A DNA stretch of 64,000 nucleotides from JBFHIJ01 sp963678775 (GTDB lineage: Bacteria > Bacteroidota > Ignavibacteria > Kapaibacteriales > UBA2268), in NCBI GenBank assembly GCA_963678775.2, contig CAXXGR010000002.1, forward strand, positions 868,001-932,000, in the 5' to 3' direction. The notes below the pieces were generated by a model. It did not search any database, was not told the origin of the DNA, and saw nothing but the letters and a program-made list of their open reading frames with translations. Both the position numbers and the translations under genes were made by a program. Every line of letters starts with the position of its first letter. The stretch's first letter is position 1. Positions 55,902 to 64,000 of this stretch are shown piece by piece.

Positions 55902-56096
55902 GTGATTGGCGTTACCATTCAGGCTAATGAAAGTATTGACCGTGCATTAAAACGCTTCAAGAAGAAATACGAAAGAAGTGGCGTGCTACGTGAATACAAA
56001 AAAAGAACTGCCTTTATGAAGCCATCTGTTGAAAACAGACTTTCAAGATTGAAAGCTGCAAGACGTCAACAGAGAATTTCAAGAGAACAAGACTAA
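55902..56096 (+). CDS. rpsU: 30S ribosomal protein S21
   Basis: A 64-residue basic ribosomal protein with the S21 pattern ANESIDRALKRFKKKYERSGVLREYKKRTAFMKPS and a basic C-terminal helix. It helps the 30S subunit recognise mRNA start sites. The start is GTG at 55902, with GAGGTGAG just upstream. In Bacteroidota the S21 protein is often tied to weak dependence on Shine-Dalgarno pairing, although several genes here do have clear Shine-Dalgarno sites. Confidence 0.96.
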   Translation: MIGVTIQANESIDRALKRFKKKYERSGVLREYKKRTAFMKPSVENRLSRLKAARRQQRISREQD

Positions 56097-56133
56097 GTCT
56101 TACTCTCTTAAAAAGGCAAATAAAGATTGGATG

Positions 56134-56165
56134 AGAGCGATGCATTTAGATGTGTCGCTCTTTGT
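56134..56165 (+). terminator. Terminator after rpsU
   Basis: AGAGCGA pairs with TCGCTCT around a 14-base loop, followed by a T-rich stretch. It is a modest hairpin. Confidence 0.6.
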
Positions 56166-56263
56166 GTTTTGTGGGCTTGCATAGTTAAATATTCTTTATT
56201 TTGTTTTCTCAATATGTTTGATGATTTTTGAACCTCAAAAAAATTGCAGAAACTGAGACATCC

Positions 56264-57367
56264 ATGAAAAAGAAAATTATGATTATATATACCGGTGGCA
56301 CTATCGGTATGAAGAAGTCCGATAGAGGATATATACCTGATCCGGATTTTGCTATAAAAGTAAGACAAATTCCCGAACTATACGAACCGGGTATGCCGGC
56401 ATTTGATATTGTTTCTCTTGAGCCTATTTTAGACTCTTCTAATATGAGCCCTGCAGATTGGGATTATATAGTACGAATCATTTTTAAAAATTATCCCAAT
56501 TATGATGGTTTTATAGTGCTTCACGGCACTGACACTATGGCTTATACTGCATCAGCACTGTCATTTATGCTGGAAAACCTAAATGTACCGGTGATTGTTA
56601 CAGGTTCGCAAATACCTATGTGCGAAGTTCGCAATGATGCTCGTGATAATATTATTACTTCACTTCTTATTTGTGGAAGCATAGGTGACAAACTGAAAGG
56701 GAAAGTTACTCTTTACTTTGAAAACAAGCTAATGCTTGGCTGCAGAACTGTGAAAACAGATGCCGTAGGCTTTTCTGCATTTGAGTCTCCAAACTTTCCT
56801 CCAGTGGCTAATGTGGGCGTTAAAATTGACATTAATCAGTTCACTCACGGTATAGAATTTGATCCCGGAGTATTCAAAGCACCGGAAGCTTCCCCCGTGG
56901 AAGATATGGTTCCTGCTCCAAGAGAAAATGAAGACGGAAAGTTTCACTATATAGAAAGTGAATCAGGTAAGCGTTTTGAAGTAGCAGTAATCAGACTATT
57001 CCCGGGCATCTCCGGCGAGTTTATGCGAAACATAATGCAACCACCACTAAAAGGTATAGTTATCGAAGCTTATGGGGTAGGCAATGGCCCCTCCAAGTTA
57101 GGCAATCCAGAGTTATTCAATGCGATAAAAAACGGTATAGATAACGGCATAGTGGCAGTAGCGGTTACTCAGTGCCTGCGTGGTGGCATCATGCTGGATC
57201 AGTACGAAGCATCACTAAAATCAGCAGGAGTAATGAGTGGAAAAGACATGACCACTGAAGCAGCTCTCGCTAAACTATATTATCTTATCAGTAAAAAGCA
57301 ATATTCAGAAAAAGAAGTAAGAAACCTCATAGGTAAAAATCTAAGAGGTGAACTGACAGACGTGTAA
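56264..57367 (+). CDS. ansA: Type I L-asparaginase
   Basis: A 367-residue cytoplasmic asparaginase hydrolysing asparagine to aspartate and ammonia. ATG at 56264 gives KKKIMIIYTGGTIGMKKS with the first catalytic Thr. The second catalytic set is VLHGTDTMAYTASALSFML (Thr-Asp), with VTGSQIPMCEVRNDARDN after it. A C-terminal domain follows with AYGVGNGPSKLGNPELF and VAVTQCLRGGIM. It lacks an export signal and the N-terminal Tudor-like domain that marks GatD. It is transcribed towards the gatD locus, and a strong terminator separates the two. Confidence 0.94.
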   Translation: MKKKIMIIYTGGTIGMKKSDRGYIPDPDFAIKVRQIPELYEPGMPAFDIVSLEPILDSSNMSPADWDYIVRIIFKNYPNYDGFIVLHGTDTMAYTASALSFMLENLNVPVIVTGSQIPMCEVRNDARDNIITSLLICGSIGDKLKGKVTLYFENKLMLGCRTVKTDAVGFSAFESPNFPPVANVGVKIDINQFTHGIEFDPGVFKAPEASPVEDMVPAPRENEDGKFHYIESESGKRFEVAVIRLFPGISGEFMRNIMQPPLKGIVIEAYGVGNGPSKLGNPELFNAIKNGIDNGIVAVAVTQCLRGGIMLDQYEASLKSAGVMSGKDMTTEAALAKLYYLISKKQYSEKEVRNLIGKNLRGELTDV

Positions 57368-57457
57368 TGAGTCAATACTGAAAAATAGACTAATTACATA
57401 ACTGCTAAGAATATCGCACAAATCCGCAGTTTCACTCTATCGCAAACAGTTAGAAGC

Positions 57458-57500
57458 AAAACAGGCATATCTTCTTATCAAAGATATGCCTGTTTTTATT
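57458..57500 (+). terminator. Bidirectional terminator after ansA, part of a duplicated segment
   Basis: A 16-base perfect stem (AAAACAGGCATATCTT, 7-base loop, then its complement) with T- and A-runs on both sides. The same CAGGCATATC hairpin occurs downstream of gatD at 58792-58821. Confidence 0.9.
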
Positions 57501-57520
57501 AGAAATATATAAAAACTATT

Positions 57521-57570
57521 CTATTTTCTAAACTTAGCGATAAATTCTTCCACTTCCGGAGTGCTTGCTT
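57521..57570 (-). pseudogene. Duplicated 3' end of gatD
   Basis: On the minus strand the sequence encodes (S)TPEVEEFIAKFRK and a stop, the same residues that end the intact GatD (58884 onward). Nearly every base from 57515 to 57560 matches the gatD end; only a few T/C changes are seen. Upstream of this the match fades. It is therefore a partial copy of gatD's last codons and is not expressed as a protein. Confidence 0.88.
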
Positions 57571-57600
57571 GGGAGAAATGTTAGTTTGAGGCTAATAGTC

Positions 57601-58698
57601 TTACTTTATGTGTCTAACTATTATTCTATAATCTGAATAAGTTATACTATTATAAAAAGGATGTACAAAGGAATTACCCAAGATGTAGTAATCCATGCCA
57701 TAAGTTAAATTTGAATTTGTACAGTCTTGCTTTTCCATTGCATTTTTTGAGACATCTTTTTTGGTTAAAGCCCATGTTCCGTTTTGATTTTCCCATATAT
57801 CATAATATAAATTATAGATATTATTATCATCTACAGCTCTTCTGTGTTCCATAGAATAAGTCACTAAAATCTTACTATCACTAAGGAAATCCACTCGATG
57901 CATCAAAGAGAGTTTGTTCGTGTCAGATTGAATTGGTCTTATCGTTTCACGCGGGTCTTGATCTTGATATACTTCATTCAAGTTTGGATAGACCCAATCT
58001 TCAATATCTCTTGATATACTATCCATAATATTTCCATTCATATCTCTGATATAAATTTTGTATTCGATAATTTCTGAAGTGAGTAGTGTATTGTTGGAAT
58101 AATCCATCATATTTCTTGGTTGGAAAATAGTATAGTAGTAAGCTGCAGGAGGCTCAAGACTAGTGAATTTATTATTCGCGTCATTATTAAGATCAATTGT
58201 CCAAAAGTAAAATTGCTCACCTTTTACATCAAAAGTAGAGAAAGAATCATAAGTGCCAATTATTATATTATTTTCAATTTGTATTTTATCAGCATGGACA
58301 CTTCTATGTCCTGGAAAAACCTTTTCAAGATCATAAACCTTTTGCAATTCATACCCGCTTGATTTAGTAAAAATACATATAGAAGAATTAACCATTACAG
58401 CAAGTGTTCCCTTATTGTAGTGCATTCTTCTTATTTCCCAAATAGGACTTTCTACCCTGCTCTTGATTTCTGGAAATTCCAACAATATAGTTTTCGTAGA
58501 GTCCTTTATCTCTTTTAGAGTAAAGATATTATGAGTATAAACAGCTTGTTCAAAGCGATAAATCTCTTCATCAATTTTTACAAAACTAGTTCTCTTAGTA
58601 AAATAAGTAGCATCTTCCATTTCAGCTGAATAGTCATACTTCAGAAAGTCAGCATTAGCCGAACTAATAATGATCAGCATTAGTATAAAGATTCTCAT
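57601..58698 (-). CDS. Secreted protein of unknown function, lying between gatD and a copy of its 3' end
   Basis: A 365-residue protein with a signal peptide (MRIFILMLIIISSANADFL). The mature part is rich in aromatic and charged residues arranged as repeated strand pairs (IWEIRRMHYNKGTLAVMVNSSICIF, IQIENNIIIGTYDSFSTFD, QFYFWTIDLNND, YNNTLLTSEIIEYKIYIRD), suggesting a beta-propeller-like fold. I cannot name a family. GGAGAG precedes the ATG. It is bounded by two copies of the gatD tail and hairpin region, which suggests that it arrived by insertion next to gatD. Confidence 0.68.
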   Translation of the reverse strand: MRIFILMLIIISSANADFLKYDYSAEMEDATYFTKRTSFVKIDEEIYRFEQAVYTHNIFTLKEIKDSTKTILLEFPEIKSRVESPIWEIRRMHYNKGTLAVMVNSSICIFTKSSGYELQKVYDLEKVFPGHRSVHADKIQIENNIIIGTYDSFSTFDVKGEQFYFWTIDLNNDANNKFTSLEPPAAYYYTIFQPRNMMDYSNNTLLTSEIIEYKIYIRDMNGNIMDSISRDIEDWVYPNLNEVYQDQDPRETIRPIQSDTNKLSLMHRVDFLSDSKILVTYSMEHRRAVDDNNIYNLYYDIWENQNGTWALTKKDVSKNAMEKQDCTNSNLTYGMDYYILGNSFVHPFYNSITYSDYRIIVRHIK

Positions 58699-58791
58699 GT
58701 TTTCTCTCCATATTGATATATTTATATGAAGTTATTACAGTTGAAAGTATTAAAAGTTCGGGAATGTTTTGTATAAATTAGTATAAATAAA

Positions 58792-58823
58792 CAGGCATAT
58801 CCTCTTTCAAAGATATGCCTGCA
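58792..58823 (-). terminator. Second terminator downstream of gatD (duplicated hairpin)
   Basis: CAGGCATATC and GATATGCCTG form a 10-base stem around a 10-base loop, with T residues on the minus strand. Its sister copy is at 57461-57492. Confidence 0.75.
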
Positions 58824-58854
58824 AAAAAATAACCCTGGGGTTAACCCCAGGGTT
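58824..58854 (-). terminator. First terminator downstream of gatD, perfect 24-bp palindrome
   Basis: Bases 58831-58854 are a perfect palindrome (AACCCTGGGG, TTAA, CCCCAGGGTT) and are followed on the minus strand by ATTTTTTT. It is absent from the duplicated copy near 57500, so it was gained here or lost there. Confidence 0.85.
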
Positions 58855-58883
58855 GATATAAAAAGAAATATATAGAAATCATT

Positions 58884-60275
58884 CTATTTCCTAAACTTAG
58901 CGATAAACTCTTCCACTTCCGGAATACCACCTTGGAATACAAGATAGCCGTTAGAAGGTTCTCTTTCTGTAATTTCACCATTCACAGGTGTGTTCATTAT
59001 TTTCATTACTTCAGCTTGATCCTGAGTTTGACCCAAAGCCCAGCCTAGTTTGATATATGCAACTTCAGGAAGCATATTTGCTAATGGAATTACTCCTAAT
59101 TCCATCATTTCTCTACCTGTTTCATATACATACATCTGAACATAACCCCATAGAGTCTGAACAGTCATGTAAACATGAACGCCTTTTTCCTGTGCGCGTT
59201 TAAGTGCAGGGTAAAGCGGTTTATTTACGTGACCAAGACCTGTACCTGCTATTACGATACCTTTGTAGCCATTGTCAACTAATGAGTCGATGATATCCGG
59301 CTGCATATTTGGATAGTAATAAACGATAGTTACTTTTTCTTCAAAAGTAGGGATTAGCTTAAATTCTTTGTCTCTTCTGCGTTTAGAGTAGTCTTGTCTT
59401 AATGGGCTAATTGCTTCTTTGTTAACCATTGCAAGCGGAATATCGCCGATGGTTCTGAAAGTTGAGCGGTACGAAGAGTGCATTTTTCTTACTCTGGTAC
59501 CTCTATGAAGCAAGCCATATTCATCTGAAGTAGGACCAAACATACAAACCATTACTTCCGCAATGTCAGATTCTGCAGCAGTTTTAACACTATGGATAAG
59601 GTTAAGAGCTGCATCTGAAGAAGGCCTGTCAGAAGATCTCTGAGAGCCAACCATTACGATTGGAACAGGGGTGTTCTGAAGCATAAAAGTAAGAGCTGCA
59701 GCAGTGTGGTGCATTGTATCAGTACCGTGACCGATTACTACACCTTTCACGCCTTGCTCTATCTCTGCGGCAATAGCTTTAGCAGTACCTATCCACTCAG
59801 CAGGTCCCATGTTTTCAGAAAACACGCCATAAAGCTTTTCTGTTTCTAAGTTGCAATAATCTGCAAGCTCAGGCACAGAGCCATAAAGTTCGCCCGGAGA
59901 GAAAGCAGGAATAACAGCGCCTGTCCTATAGTCAAGGCGACTTGCTATAGTACCGCCTGTACCAAAGAGTTTTACTCTAGGTTTTTTAGGTGAATAAGGG
60001 AAAGCCTGTTCAGGTATTTTATAATTGGCAATTTTTCTACCAACTACTTCGATATCTAAAATATTGTCTACATGGATACCGACATTATAACCTGTTCTAA
60101 GCTTCAAAACGATATGAAATTCGTCCGCTTGTTCAGCTCTTGGTAAAATAAGACCAATATGAGTTCTTTCGTCAGAAGTTTTAAGTTTAACATCGCTCCA
60201 GATCAAAGCTTTATACTTCTTAAGCATCTCCAATCCGGCACCGCGATAGCCTTTGTAATCTTCATTCATAGCCAT
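58884..60275 (-). CDS. gatD: Glutamyl-tRNA(Gln) amidotransferase subunit D
   Basis: A 463-residue glutaminase subunit of the GatDE amidotransferase, which supplies ammonia for converting Glu-tRNA(Gln) to Gln-tRNA(Gln). The N-terminal 90 residues form the Tudor-like domain typical of GatD (IWSDVKLKTSDERTHIGLIL, GYNVGIHVDNILDIEVVG) and absent from plain asparaginases. The asparaginase core has VKLFGTGGTIASRLDYRTGAV (Thr about 106), IGHGTDTMHHTAAALTFML (Thr-Asp about 185-186), VMVGSQRSSDRPSSDAALN and a Lys in RKMHSSYRSTF. The start at 60275 has GGAGG upstream and lies one base after the gatE stop. The family is otherwise considered archaeal. Confidence 0.93.
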   Translation of the reverse strand: MAMNEDYKGYRGAGLEMLKKYKALIWSDVKLKTSDERTHIGLILPRAEQADEFHIVLKLRTGYNVGIHVDNILDIEVVGRKIANYKIPEQAFPYSPKKPRVKLFGTGGTIASRLDYRTGAVIPAFSPGELYGSVPELADYCNLETEKLYGVFSENMGPAEWIGTAKAIAAEIEQGVKGVVIGHGTDTMHHTAAALTFMLQNTPVPIVMVGSQRSSDRPSSDAALNLIHSVKTAAESDIAEVMVCMFGPTSDEYGLLHRGTRVRKMHSSYRSTFRTIGDIPLAMVNKEAISPLRQDYSKRRRDKEFKLIPTFEEKVTIVYYYPNMQPDIIDSLVDNGYKGIVIAGTGLGHVNKPLYPALKRAQEKGVHVYMTVQTLWGYVQMYVYETGREMMELGVIPLANMLPEVAYIKLGWALGQTQDQAEVMKIMNTPVNGEITEREPSNGYLVFQGGIPEVEEFIAKFRK

Positions 60276-60276
60276 C

Positions 60277-62199
60277 TTACACTTCCTCCGACGAAAATTC
60301 ATTTACAAGTTTTAGTATGTCAAATCCGTTTACTCTACCACGAAGCTTTTTCATTATAGACCCCATCAGAATTTTACCTTTTCTGTCAGGGTATTTGATG
60401 CGAATTTTCTTGATTACTTCGCGAGCTTCATTAATTCTGCCTTTCATTTCAGATTCGGAACATTTTTCCGGAAGATTATCTTTAGAAATTTCACCAAGTA
60501 CGATTGCACGTTTTAAAGCATCATAGATGCCATCTTTAGCAAGCTTGCCTGATTTATATAACTCAAAGATAGTAAGGAAGTGCTCTTCATTTAAAAATTC
60601 AGTATCCAAGCCTGCTTTCTTAAGTCTTTTAACAAACTGAGTCAAAGTAACTGCAGCAAGTATTGGATCTACATCCATAGCAACAATTTTGTCAAATGTA
60701 GAAGCAAAAGGAGAAATAGCTAAAGACTTGATAGAATCTTCAGGAACTCCAAGTCTATAGTATTTAGATTCTCTTTCCCAATATGGTTCAGTAAGAGAGT
60801 CTTTTATTCTTTTCAATCTTTCAGCCGAAATAGTTTTTGGAGGAAGATCTGTATCAGGGTACATCCTTTCAGGGCCGGGCAATATGCGTTCGAAGCCGGT
60901 TGTGCCATCTATAAGAGCTTGTCTTGTTTCAGATGGAATACCGATAGTAGCTTCTTTTGCTCTGATAATAATTTCGTTGACGCCAGTTTTTACATCTTCT
61001 TCACTGCCCCAAACAAGTACTATAGAGTCCATGTCAGTTGCACCAACTGCTTTTTTCAAAGAGCTCCATTCGTGAGAAGAAAGCTTTTCGGAAGGGCTGT
61101 CAGAGTGAATAATGTTAGGCAAGTCAGAAAGGCAAGCAATAACTCGTACTCTGTCAGAAATCTCTTTAGAAAATACAGTATCAGTTTGAGTTTGCCAAGT
61201 AAGAAGATTTTTGAATCCTTTAAGTCTAACGCAGCTAACCTTTTTGTCACTGTCAATAACATCTTTGATGACTTGGAATCTAGTTTTTCTAAGCACTTTA
61301 GTTACATCTTTAGAGTTTGCCTCAAAAGTTTCTTCCGTGATGCCTCTATTTGCCAACTCATCTTTGAGTCTAAGCAAATTCCACTGTCTCATAGCTTCAT
61401 TATAAGTAAGGCGTGGCACATTTTTAATTTTGTGAACACCTTTGATTTCTATACGAGTGCCGCCTGTAACAGAAACGTTAACGTCCTGCCTACCTGCACC
61501 TATACCGGTGCGAACATGACCTGTAGAGCGAGCTATTCGTCTAATAATTTCATTTACTTCCGCTACTTCCTGAGGAGTTTTCATTTCCGGTTCGGTAACT
61601 GTTTCGATGAGTGGCATGCCTAAGCGGTCAGTCAAATATATACGAGTGTGTCCCTGATCGCTAAATTCTCGGCAGGAATCCTCTTCGATAGACATTTGGA
61701 TTAGATTGATAGTTCTATCTTTATAAGGAATAGAGCCACCAATGCAAGTTATAGCAGTTCTTTGAAAACCAGTAGGGATAGAGCCATCCAAGTACTGTTT
61801 TCTGGCAATATGAAGCTCATTAACGATAGTAGCGTCATAAAGCATACCAACTTCAATTGCGATGTCTAAAGCTTGATCATTAATCTGGAATGGAGGAGTA
61901 TCGTCCATTTCATAAGTACAAACAGTATCGTAGTTAATGCGATAAAGAATTTCTTTTTTTGTTTTGAATTCCATTAATGCAGTGCCGTCATATTCACCGA
62001 GTTCGGAGAGAGTAGGTCTCATGTGGCGTAAAATTTCAGCATTGTATTTGTGGTTATTGTAATGACCTGCGGGGCAGCGACAAAAAAGCTTTTTATCGGT
62101 TAGAAGTTGCTGGTGAACTTCCAAACCTGATTTAAAACCAATTTTTGCATAATCCTCGTTGGTCATTTCTTCAAAAGGTTTAAACTTGAAATCAGACAT
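60277..62199 (-). CDS. gatE: Glutamyl-tRNA(Gln) amidotransferase subunit E
   Basis: A 640-residue subunit that phosphorylates and amidates Glu-tRNA(Gln). The GatB-like catalytic domain starts KIGFKSGLEVHQQLLTDKKLFCRCPAGH and continues with QMSIEEDSCREF, GMPLIETVTEPEMKTPQEVAEV and GAGRQDVNVSVTGGTRIEIKGV. The GAD domain insertion that distinguishes GatE from GatB lies at about 285-415 (SIVLVWGSEEDVKTGVNEI, GTTGFERILPGPERMYPDTDLPP). The YqeY-like helical tail closes it (IRIKYPDRKGKILMGSIMKKLRGRVNG). Length matches archaeal GatE. It forms a two-gene operon with gatD. Confidence 0.94.
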   Translation of the reverse strand: MSDFKFKPFEEMTNEDYAKIGFKSGLEVHQQLLTDKKLFCRCPAGHYNNHKYNAEILRHMRPTLSELGEYDGTALMEFKTKKEILYRINYDTVCTYEMDDTPPFQINDQALDIAIEVGMLYDATIVNELHIARKQYLDGSIPTGFQRTAITCIGGSIPYKDRTINLIQMSIEEDSCREFSDQGHTRIYLTDRLGMPLIETVTEPEMKTPQEVAEVNEIIRRIARSTGHVRTGIGAGRQDVNVSVTGGTRIEIKGVHKIKNVPRLTYNEAMRQWNLLRLKDELANRGITEETFEANSKDVTKVLRKTRFQVIKDVIDSDKKVSCVRLKGFKNLLTWQTQTDTVFSKEISDRVRVIACLSDLPNIIHSDSPSEKLSSHEWSSLKKAVGATDMDSIVLVWGSEEDVKTGVNEIIIRAKEATIGIPSETRQALIDGTTGFERILPGPERMYPDTDLPPKTISAERLKRIKDSLTEPYWERESKYYRLGVPEDSIKSLAISPFASTFDKIVAMDVDPILAAVTLTQFVKRLKKAGLDTEFLNEEHFLTIFELYKSGKLAKDGIYDALKRAIVLGEISKDNLPEKCSESEMKGRINEAREVIKKIRIKYPDRKGKILMGSIMKKLRGRVNGFDILKLVNEFSSEEV

Positions 62200-62529
62200 A
62201 GCTTACCTTCGGAATTTATTTATATAAAGAGTTTGCAGTTTGGATATAATCTAAGATATTTCAAAGATTTATATGATTCAGACTACTGATTAATAGACAA
62301 CAATATACGAATAATGAGCGATAATATCTAAATTTTAGGTGAATTATTTGCTTTTTGCTAGATATTCGTGCTCAAAATAGTGCAATATTTAACAAGCTAA
62401 TATGAATTGTAGTAGTAAATACAGAAGTTGAATGAACTTGAAGAAATAATAATAAAACCATAATAATATACATCTGTTTCGTTTCTAATGATAAGAATGC
62501 TTCATTATAAAATAGACAGAGGTGCTGTA

Positions 62530-63435
62530 ATGGAACGTAAATTAACACTATTGATAGTGACTATAGTTTTTGCCTTAGTTGCTTGTACCGAAAAGAAAGT
62601 GGATAAAATTCCACAAGCAGTCGAACCTGTAGATATATTTTTAAACCATGTTTATGTTGTTGTAGATTCGGCTACATATAGCGATATATCTTCGTCTAAA
62701 TTTATTATCCACCAATTTGCAGATTTTATTCAATCTACTTCCTCTACTGAAGATGATGAAACTTGGACAGGCACATATTTGAGTGGTGAACAAACTTACC
62801 TGGAAATACTTAACGCAAGCCAAAGAGACAATAGTAATGCCAGCTTCTGTGGTTTAGGTTTCTGTACTGAATCCATAGGAGATATTGAAAACTTGAAAGT
62901 ATTGATGCAAAATAAAATTGACTGTGACGTAAATGTTATACTTAGGAAAAAGAAAGCTGCGGACACTGTATTTCCTTGGTTCAAGCAAATTATCTGCGAA
63001 AAGTACAAACAAAATTATGTAATGGATACATGGATACTTGAGTATGATCAAGACTATCTCAAAAACATGTTACCAAATGGATCTTCCGATGACTGGGGCA
63101 TAACCAGAAAGCACTATAACAAACGTTACTTTGATGATAGTAGATATCTGAAAGATATTACGGGTGTGACAGTAGCACTTGATAAGAAAAACTATGAAGC
63201 TCTTGTAAGCAAGTTCCAAATATTTGGATATCATGTAATAAAAGACGGAGTAAAAACTCTTTGCGAAGGTAAAGGTGTGGAATATAAAATAATTCCTGCG
63301 TCGCTTGGGCAGGTAGGTATTCAAAAGATTAAGTTTTCTCTTCTAAAAGCTAAAGAAGGAGAAAAACTTTATACATTCGGAGAAGATTCGAAACTAATAT
63401 TTTATGATAATTTAACAGCGGAATGGTATTTCTAA
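62530..63435 (+). CDS. Lipoprotein of the DUF5829 type, unknown function
   Basis: A 301-residue lipoprotein; ATG at 62530 gives MERKLTLLIVTIVFALVAC (lipidated Cys19), with AGAGG upstream. The mature part begins VDIFLNHVYVVVDSATYSDISSS and carries FADFIQSTSSTEDDETWTGTYLSGEQTYLEI, a pattern I associate with DUF5829 proteins related to the glyoxalase/VOC fold (strand-helix units with TYLE near the end of the first). The function is unknown. It is divergent from gatE and is followed by a strong terminator. Confidence 0.7.
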   Translation: MERKLTLLIVTIVFALVACTEKKVDKIPQAVEPVDIFLNHVYVVVDSATYSDISSSKFIIHQFADFIQSTSSTEDDETWTGTYLSGEQTYLEILNASQRDNSNASFCGLGFCTESIGDIENLKVLMQNKIDCDVNVILRKKKAADTVFPWFKQIICEKYKQNYVMDTWILEYDQDYLKNMLPNGSSDDWGITRKHYNKRYFDDSRYLKDITGVTVALDKKNYEALVSKFQIFGYHVIKDGVKTLCEGKGVEYKIIPASLGQVGIQKIKFSLLKAKEGEKLYTFGEDSKLIFYDNLTAEWYF

Positions 63436-63567
63436 TACAAAGTGATTATAAGAAGATTTAAGTCAATTTTAAAACGGCTATCCGCAAATACTAATATCAT
63501 TTTTAGATAGTTGCTATTTTTGGAACAAATGTTGGAATTTGTATTGGTGATATAGGAAATAAAAGCT

Positions 63568-63610
63568 AAAAAAGATGTCTTGAATAAAATTTTTCAAGAC
63601 ATCTTTTTTA
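63568..63610 (+). terminator. Strong bidirectional terminator after the DUF5829-type gene
   Basis: A 17-base perfect stem (63568-63584 with 63593-63609) and an 8-base loop with T-runs on both strands. It also ends the convergent minus-strand gene. Confidence 0.92.
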
Positions 63611-63645
63611 AAGTATTGCAAAGTGTAATATTTTAATTCAGGTAC

Positions 63646-64000
63646 TTAGAATCGCAAATTCAATCCAAAATTTAAACCTGTTTTCGTAGTTGCATATTGC
63701 AGATTGTTTGACTTATAAGTTAAAAGGCTAGTGCCATATCCAAAAGTCAAAGCGTAAGTATTGGATAATCTATACTCGCCACCAAGATAAGCTGCAAAAA
63801 CAGGGCCACGGGAAGAACCCCCACCATTAACTCTTAAGTAAGGAGTGATACCTGCCAGTTTGAAATCATTCATCAAATATCTAAAGCTTAGTGCATACCA
63901 AAATACGTAAGGATCCTCATATAAACCTTCTACAGCAGTTGAGAAATTATATTCTTCGCGACCGCCTTCCAAACCGAAAGAAATCTCATTAGATAATTTC
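63646..64000 (-). CDS. Outer-membrane barrel-like protein, C-terminal part only
   Basis: A minus-strand frame open to the right edge, giving about 117 C-terminal residues. The frame continues upstream of the TTG at 63972 (KLSNEISFGLEGGREEYNF), so that TTG is internal. It shows repeated amphipathic strands (FWYALSFRYLMNDF, VFAAYLGGEYRL, YALTFGYGTSLLTY) and ends GLNFGLNLRF with a terminal aromatic, as outer-membrane barrels do. The 5' part lies beyond the window, so its family cannot be told. Confidence 0.62.
   Translation of the reverse strand, partial: KLSNEISFGLEGGREEYNFSTAVEGLYEDPYVFWYALSFRYLMNDFKLAGITPYLRVNGGGSSRGPVFAAYLGGEYRLSNTYALTFGYGTSLLTYKSNNLQYATTKTGLNFGLNLRF

Noticed and set aside
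58831..58854. Perfect 24-bp palindrome considered as an operator
   Set aside because: It lies downstream of gatD and is followed by a T-run on the transcribed strand, so a terminator explains it better.
60919..61623. 234-codon plus-strand frame
   Set aside because: It is antisense to gatE, which is full length with all motifs. The product has no recognisable domain.

Overview
The window is AT-rich chromosomal DNA with no tRNA, rRNA, CRISPR array or intact prophage that I could see. Two exported proteins end in Bacteroidota-type T9SS sorting domains. There are many short lipoprotein signal peptides, OmpA-type lipoproteins, weak Shine-Dalgarno sites and a flagellin-FliS-FliD-FlaG-FlgM block. 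Together these suggest a flagellated member of the Bacteroidota/Ignavibacteria/Kapabacteria part of the FCB group. This assignment is inference from gene content only.

Layout. 0-4.5 kb: a FIST-like fragment, a T9SS-secreted subtilase and a quinone-reductase-like enzyme. 4.9-11.8 kb: a tightly packed plus-strand run of a PD40/OmpA lipoprotein, a class A penicillin-binding protein, a FAH-family hydrolase and two unknown lipoproteins. 11.8-15.8 kb: a late flagellar module whose flagellin has a near-consensus sigma-28 promoter and a leader that looks CsrA-controlled, ending in an FlgM-like anti-sigma factor. 16-31.6 kb: housekeeping and envelope genes (ssb, an MlaD-type protein, a methyltransferase, a vWA-OmpA lipoprotein, pyrE, polyprenyl synthase, deoC, two tandem secreted paralogues, an AraC regulator, a DHODH-like protein, a pentahaem cytochrome with a T9SS tail, and a two-lipoyl E2). 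31.8-40 kb: a ferritin-like protein, a 1418-residue chemoreceptor carrying about sixteen HAMP-like units, purC, a LysE exporter and an isolated nuoA-nuoB pair. 40-50 kb: a cluster of three related palindromes, alaS, a TPR histidine kinase, marC and a PAS histidine kinase. 50-64 kb: ADP-forming acyl-CoA synthetase, a decayed IS5-family element, a PilM-like protein, bifunctional PGI/PMI, rpsU, type I asparaginase, an unknown secreted protein, the gatE-gatD operon, a DUF5829-like lipoprotein and an edge-truncated barrel protein.

The most unusual content is gatE-gatD, encoding the archaeal-type Glu-tRNA(Gln) amidotransferase, in what is otherwise clearly a bacterial genome. Downstream of gatD, the last codons of the gene and part of its terminator region are present a second time about 1.3 kb away, with a secreted-protein gene between the copies. 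This has the architecture of an insertion that duplicated the gene end. Other highlights are the poly-HAMP receptor with a 181-residue internal period, the flagellin leader, and the cytochrome that may be exported by T9SS.
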